Below, one piece after another: positions 59,690-64,000 of a DNA stretch of 64,000 bases. The stretch's first letter is position 1; each line of letters begins with the position of its first letter. The position numbers were made by a program, and so were the translations under genes. Origin of the DNA: Monoplex corrugatus (Eukaryota; Mollusca; Gastropoda; Littorinimorpha; Ranellidae); contig CM060306.1 in assembly GCA_030674185.1 (NCBI GenBank), forward strand, positions 47,025,716-47,089,715. The letters run 5' to 3'. The notes below the pieces were generated by a model. It saw only the letters and a list, made by a program, of their open reading frames with translations. It was not told the DNA's origin and ran no database searches.

Positions 59690-60545
59690 GTTAGAAATGT
59701 TTGGATAGGTTAGTTATTAATGTTTTGGCAGAGTAATTCTGAACGTTTGAATGGGTGGCTACGAATCCCCGGGCAGAGTGTAGAAAGCTTTGGGCAGGAC
59801 GATACATAAAGAATACTTGGGCAGGGTATTATTTAAGGAATATCTGGGAGGATGATCAGAAATTCGTGGAACAGTTGAGATGTCCAGAGTGTTTGTGTAG
59901 GGTAGTGTGTAAGAAATCTTTGTCACCAGTGATCAGGGCTTTTTAGGCAAAGTAATCAGGAACTTTGAGCAGACTGATGCACAAGAAATCTCTAACAAGC
60001 ATGGTCAGGAATCTTTGAGCAGACTGGTTAGAAATCTTTGGGCAGGATTATATGTAAGAGTCTAGGGTGGTTAGGAATTTCTGGGCAGGCTGATTAGGAA
60101 TGTTTGGGCAGGGTTATGTATACGAATTGTTTGTGCAGGGTGATCAGGAATGTTTGTGCGATGTGATCTATAAAAAAAATCTTTGTCGGAACGATCACAA
60201 TTTTTTCATCAGAATAATTACAAATGTTTGGACAGGGTAATATTAAGATTTTTTGTATTGGTTGATTAGGAATATTTGGACAGTCTGACATATTAGACAT
60301 TTTTGTCAAGGGTAAACAGAAATGTTTAGATGGTTGATGTGTACGAAATCTTTGTCACGAATGATTAGGAATATTGGGCATGATGGTACATTAGGAGTTT
60401 TTAGACAGGGTGATATGTTGGGAAGTTTTTGCAGGGTGATTAGGAACGTTTAGACAGAGTGATATATTAAGAATGATGGGTAGGGTGATTTAGAATGTTT
60501 GGGCAGCGTGATTAGGATTATTTGGGCAGGTAGATTAAAAAGTGT
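59690..60545 (+). repeat. Degenerate minisatellite in intron 3
   Basis: Irregular repeats of about 30-45 bases built on GGGTGATTAGGAATGTTTGG and TAAGAAATCTTTG, with roughly 20 diverged units. No coding frame. Confidence 0.75.
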
Positions 60546-60583
60546 GTGTGTGTGTGTGTGTATGTGTGAGATGTGTGTGTGTG

Positions 60584-60663
<80 letters not shown>

Positions 60664-60754
60664 CCTCAGTTGAATGCATGTACATGGAACAACAGATTTT
60701 TCTTTCTTCTTTTCTTTGGTGATTCACGTGTCCTTCTCTGCTGATCCCACTCCG

Positions 60755-60822
<68 letters not shown>

Positions 60823-60862
60823 GTCTATCACTTATAGTGAAAAGACGTTAAATCAAAGAACG

Positions 60863-60931
<69 letters not shown>
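60541..60931. repeat. (GT)n followed by two (CA)n tracts
   Basis: GT at 60541-60660, CA at 60757-60820 and 60866-60931. A second opposed GT/CA pair within the same gene. Confidence 0.95.
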
Positions 60932-60933
<2 letters not shown>

Positions 60934-61529
60934 TCTCTCCGTTCCCCCTTTTTGTTTAGACATAAATTGGTGACATACTATTTGAAATCTAGTGCCTGTA
61001 TGTTTATCTATTAATGGATAGCACGCCATTTTCTAGTCTTAAATAATATGGTGTCTTGCCTCGGATTTTCTGTGACTTACAGTAGTATGTATATGTAGGT
61101 ACATGTATTTGTTCGTTATGTAGTAACACTGGCATATGCCGCACTATTCTAAAACCACATATTTGTCATTGTTGTTTATAGATTATCTTTTTCAGCACAA
61201 AAGACGTTTACATGTATACTGATCCCTCTATGTATATGTGCATGCATGTTTTATTCTATGTATGTGTTTGTGCGCTTGTTTGTGAATCATGAATTTGTGT
61301 TCGTGAGCAAATGCAAATGTATGTGTGCGTGGGCACGAGTAGTTTTGTCAGTCACCAAAATTGTATTTCCTGTTTGAAAAATATGTGCTTAGGCAAAGAC
61401 ACAATTTCTTATGTACACTGATACATATGTATCCCATAAGGATCAAGCAACGATTAATAGCCCATACATCTTGGCTAGTCTGTACACATTTAGATCTTTT
61501 TGTTGAGTGGATATTCTTACTGATAATGA
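60932..61529. other. Intronic or downstream sequence, no gene recognised
   Basis: AT-rich; no exon with MFS helices was found here. Confidence 0.5.
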
Positions 61530-62700
61530 TTTGTGTAATACAACACTGAGCTTTAGCATTCACCTTTTTCAGCAATGCTGATGCACATTTTGCCTGTTTG
61601 GAGTGTTTTGTTGACAGTATTTCGGACGGCAAAATTGATATCTTGCCTTTGAAGACCAAACAGTATCTCATTCAGAGTAAATTTGATTACTTTCCCACTG
61701 CACAGCTGTGCGTACATTTCCCCTTTCGTCCAAAAATTTTGGAACTGGCGTGCATTGGTAGAAACAATGCTTCATGTAGTCTGTTTTATTTCAAATAAAA
61801 GAAACTTGTTTTCTTTTGTTTTCATTTTGTGCGGTAATTTCTTTGTAGGATATCTATCGTGGAAAATTTTCCATTGTAAGTCTCTTAGTTTCGAGACAAA
61901 GTACAACCGGCGTGATCTAACTTGAAGTTCAGTTTTCTGTGCGAAATGTTGTATGTGCATACTGTAATTATGTTGTTACTGTTTCTTTTTCTTTTCTTTT
62001 TCTTTTTGTTGTTGTTTTGTTTTGTTACTCAGTAGTTTTAGGATTGCAATTGACTTGGTAACGTATGCTCTTGCAGCATCTACATTTATATTTTAGTCAT
62101 GGTTACATATCCATTTTTTCCTATGTATTTGGGATGGCTTTGTATTTAAGAACAACATTAGCGTACTTTATTCATCTTTACCACAGCTGTCATTTGATTA
62201 AATCTATTATTTATCTGAACTTTAAAGCTCAAGGTGCTCTGTTTATATTTGATAAGTTACTATTCCAGACATAGTGATTACGGAAATCGTCATTGAGTTT
62301 ATCTTTTGAGGTTTCAAAATCTTTGTTGTTTAGATACGTAGTTAAAATAGTCCTCAGATTTCACTTTTTTATTGACTGTTTTTTTTTATATCATCAGGAC
62401 GACTATATATTTTGAATACCTTTCCTTTTATAGCTATTTTTTGAAAAGATTTTCTAGTTGAATACTTGTTCAGCCATATAAATGTATATAGACATGTATT
62501 CATTTCATCAACAACACTATTTTCAGATGATCCAACGAACTACATCACAAACGCAAACCAGTTAATACAATAGTTTTAATAATATTCATTTTGCCAAGGA
62601 TACTAAGATCTCTGTCATTCAAGACTGTATCAGCTTCTTCGTCTTTTCAAATCTTCCTAACCAGGTATCTGCAATACATTAAGCTCGATTGCCATTCAGA
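61530..62700 (-). mobile_element. L1-like LINE, decayed C-terminal region
   Basis: The minus strand has LSLAKMNIIKTIVLT (near 62600), then a YVWNSNLSNINRAP-like scrap. SKLRDLQWKIFHDRYPTKKL (about 61870) and a KVIKLTLNEILFGL-like piece (about 61690) follow. This order matches the region after RT in L1/Tx1-type LINEs, where LRxxQWKILHxxYPTxKLLYK is conserved. Stops throughout; RT itself not recognisable. Confidence 0.68.
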
Positions 62701-64000
62701 CAGCATATAGCAAAATAACATGAACGGATGAAACTTCTACAGTTTTTTTAATTCATTCCACAAAATTTTCTTGATATCTATCAAAGACCGTCACCGCCTT
62801 GTGATGTGCCATTTTTTATTGACCTAAAACCACTGGTTGTTTCTTCTGTTCTTAATGCCTTTTGACTGTCTATGTTTTGAAAATATCTCGTATTTTTTTC
62901 TCCCCGTTCAAAACGTTTCGCTCTAAATCAGATCTGAGCCACTCTGTCTTTTTCAAGAGAGAGAACTTTCAAGTGGTGCTTGTTTTCCCAAAGAACAGTT
63001 TTTTTGTGATGTGTTGTTCTTGAACACAGATACTTTTGAGTTCTTAATAATTGAATATTGACTAATTTTCAAGCTTTTTTGTTTGTTTTTGTTTGTTTGT
63101 TTTGTTTGTTTTTTGTTGTTGTTGTTATTGTTGTTGTTTTTTTGGGGGTGGCAGTCAAAACCCAATGCGCATTTAATCACCAAAATACGCACATTGTAGA
63201 ATCCAAACCAATAACCTTACATCACAATCCAAGCACATGCACAATGTCAACTAAGGAGAGAGAGGAAGATAACATGAGGGACGGGATCATTGCCATTGTT
63301 CACTAGAAAGTCGGAACAGGCTGTGTCCCTTTTGTCAGTGTTAATTTCATTCTGGTCTTTCAAGTTTGCCTAGTTGTCTGCCTGTAGTGGGGTAGACCCT
63401 TTTGATCTGGGGCGTTTAGTCGAACGTAAACTGGCCCGTCTGCAGGTAGCCAGTGTTGTTCATCGTCTTTTTGTTTCTGCCCCTCTCTGTACAAACAGTA
63501 GCTTTCTTCTGTTTGTTATTTTTGCTCTTTTCTTTTGTTGTGTCTTGTTGTGTGTTTCTGCCCTCTCTGTGCTGACAGTATCTTTCTTATGTTTGTTATT
63601 TTTGCTCTTTTGTTTTCGTTTTTCTATTTTGCTTTTTTGTTTGTTTGTTTTGTTTTGTTTTGTTTTTTGTTGTTGTTTTTTTGGTGTCTGACTACTGTCT
63701 TGGCTATTATCTGTCTAGTTACTATTGTTTTTCTTTTCCTTATCACTTGTTTGTTTGGGGTGATTTCTTCCTGTGCTATAATTCTGCACAACGGGTCTCC
63801 TGCTGTAAGCACATCCTCCATGCGCTATTTGTATTTGATGGGTTTTTTGTAGTCAGCTGTTTTGAGGCCTTTCTGTAAAACGACACTCTGCCTCCTGCTG
63901 TTGAAGGGCTGTTTTCTGATCCTTGTTGTACAGGTATGCTCTAGCTGTCTCCGTCTTGAGTCGAATGTTACGTCAGTATTTATGAATCTCTTATCTCTTA
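62701..64000. other. No gene recognised; T-rich with a short tandem duplication
   Basis: A block of about 60-75 bases is duplicated: CTTTCTTCTGTTTGTTATTT (63501) and CTTTCTTATGTTTGTTATTT (63583), each with a TTTTTGCTCTTTT follow-on. TTTG runs at 63090-63140 and 63640-63680. The expected remaining transporter exons were not found. Confidence 0.5.

Noticed and set aside
63880..63960. Possible fourth transporter exon after TTGTTGTACAG near 63938
   Set aside because: The sequence after the acceptor-like site does not encode a membrane helix or a recognisable SLC46 segment in the phase required by exon 3.

Overview
The window is non-coding, repeat-dominated animal DNA, most likely from a mollusc and possibly a marine gastropod. 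This is inferred from the non-LTR retrotransposon mix (RTE/BovB-like, L2-like, R2/Hero-like with a restriction-like endonuclease, L1-like), dense CA, TATC and GAT microsatellites, tRNA-derived SINEs and one intron-containing transporter gene. No species marker was seen. There are no bacterial-type operons, rRNA genes, CRISPR arrays or convincing functional tRNA genes.

Layout. Bases 1-18989 form one contig that ends at an exact 100-N gap (18990-19089). From about 986 to the gap, this contig is mirrored in inverted orientation by about 23720-40030, so the left part of the window is a large imperfect inverted duplication. Each arm carries insertions the other lacks. The left arm has an L2-like LINE (7096-9699), an RTE copy (10272-13088) and a block at 1556-6345. 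The right arm has a dimeric R2/Hero-like insertion (27109-32795) and an RTE copy with a 15-bp target site duplication (36390-39783). One RTE fragment (16545-17905 and 24612-25990) is shared and so predates the split. The centre (19090-23130) holds two decayed R2/Hero-like copies in opposite orientations.

From 40033 to 52571 come a second long RTE copy tail-to-tail with the first, several copies of an unclassified 0.6-0.9-kb dispersed repeat, tRNA-derived SINE copies, microsatellites and a decayed RTE copy.

From 52572 to the end lies the only cellular gene recognised. Three exons (52572-52915, 56059-56249, 59166-59648; plus strand) encode the N-terminal six-helix half of an SLC46/proton-coupled-folate-transporter-like MFS protein. 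The C-terminal half must lie beyond the window. Its introns hold decayed LINEs, two minisatellites and opposed GT/CA tracts.

Most notable are the 5'-truncated plus full-length R2/Hero-like dimer inside a single 7-bp duplication, with its empty site in the other arm; the tRNA-like module and hairpin at the 3' ends of that family; and the inverted duplication, which could be real or an assembly artefact at the gap. All alignments were made by eye.
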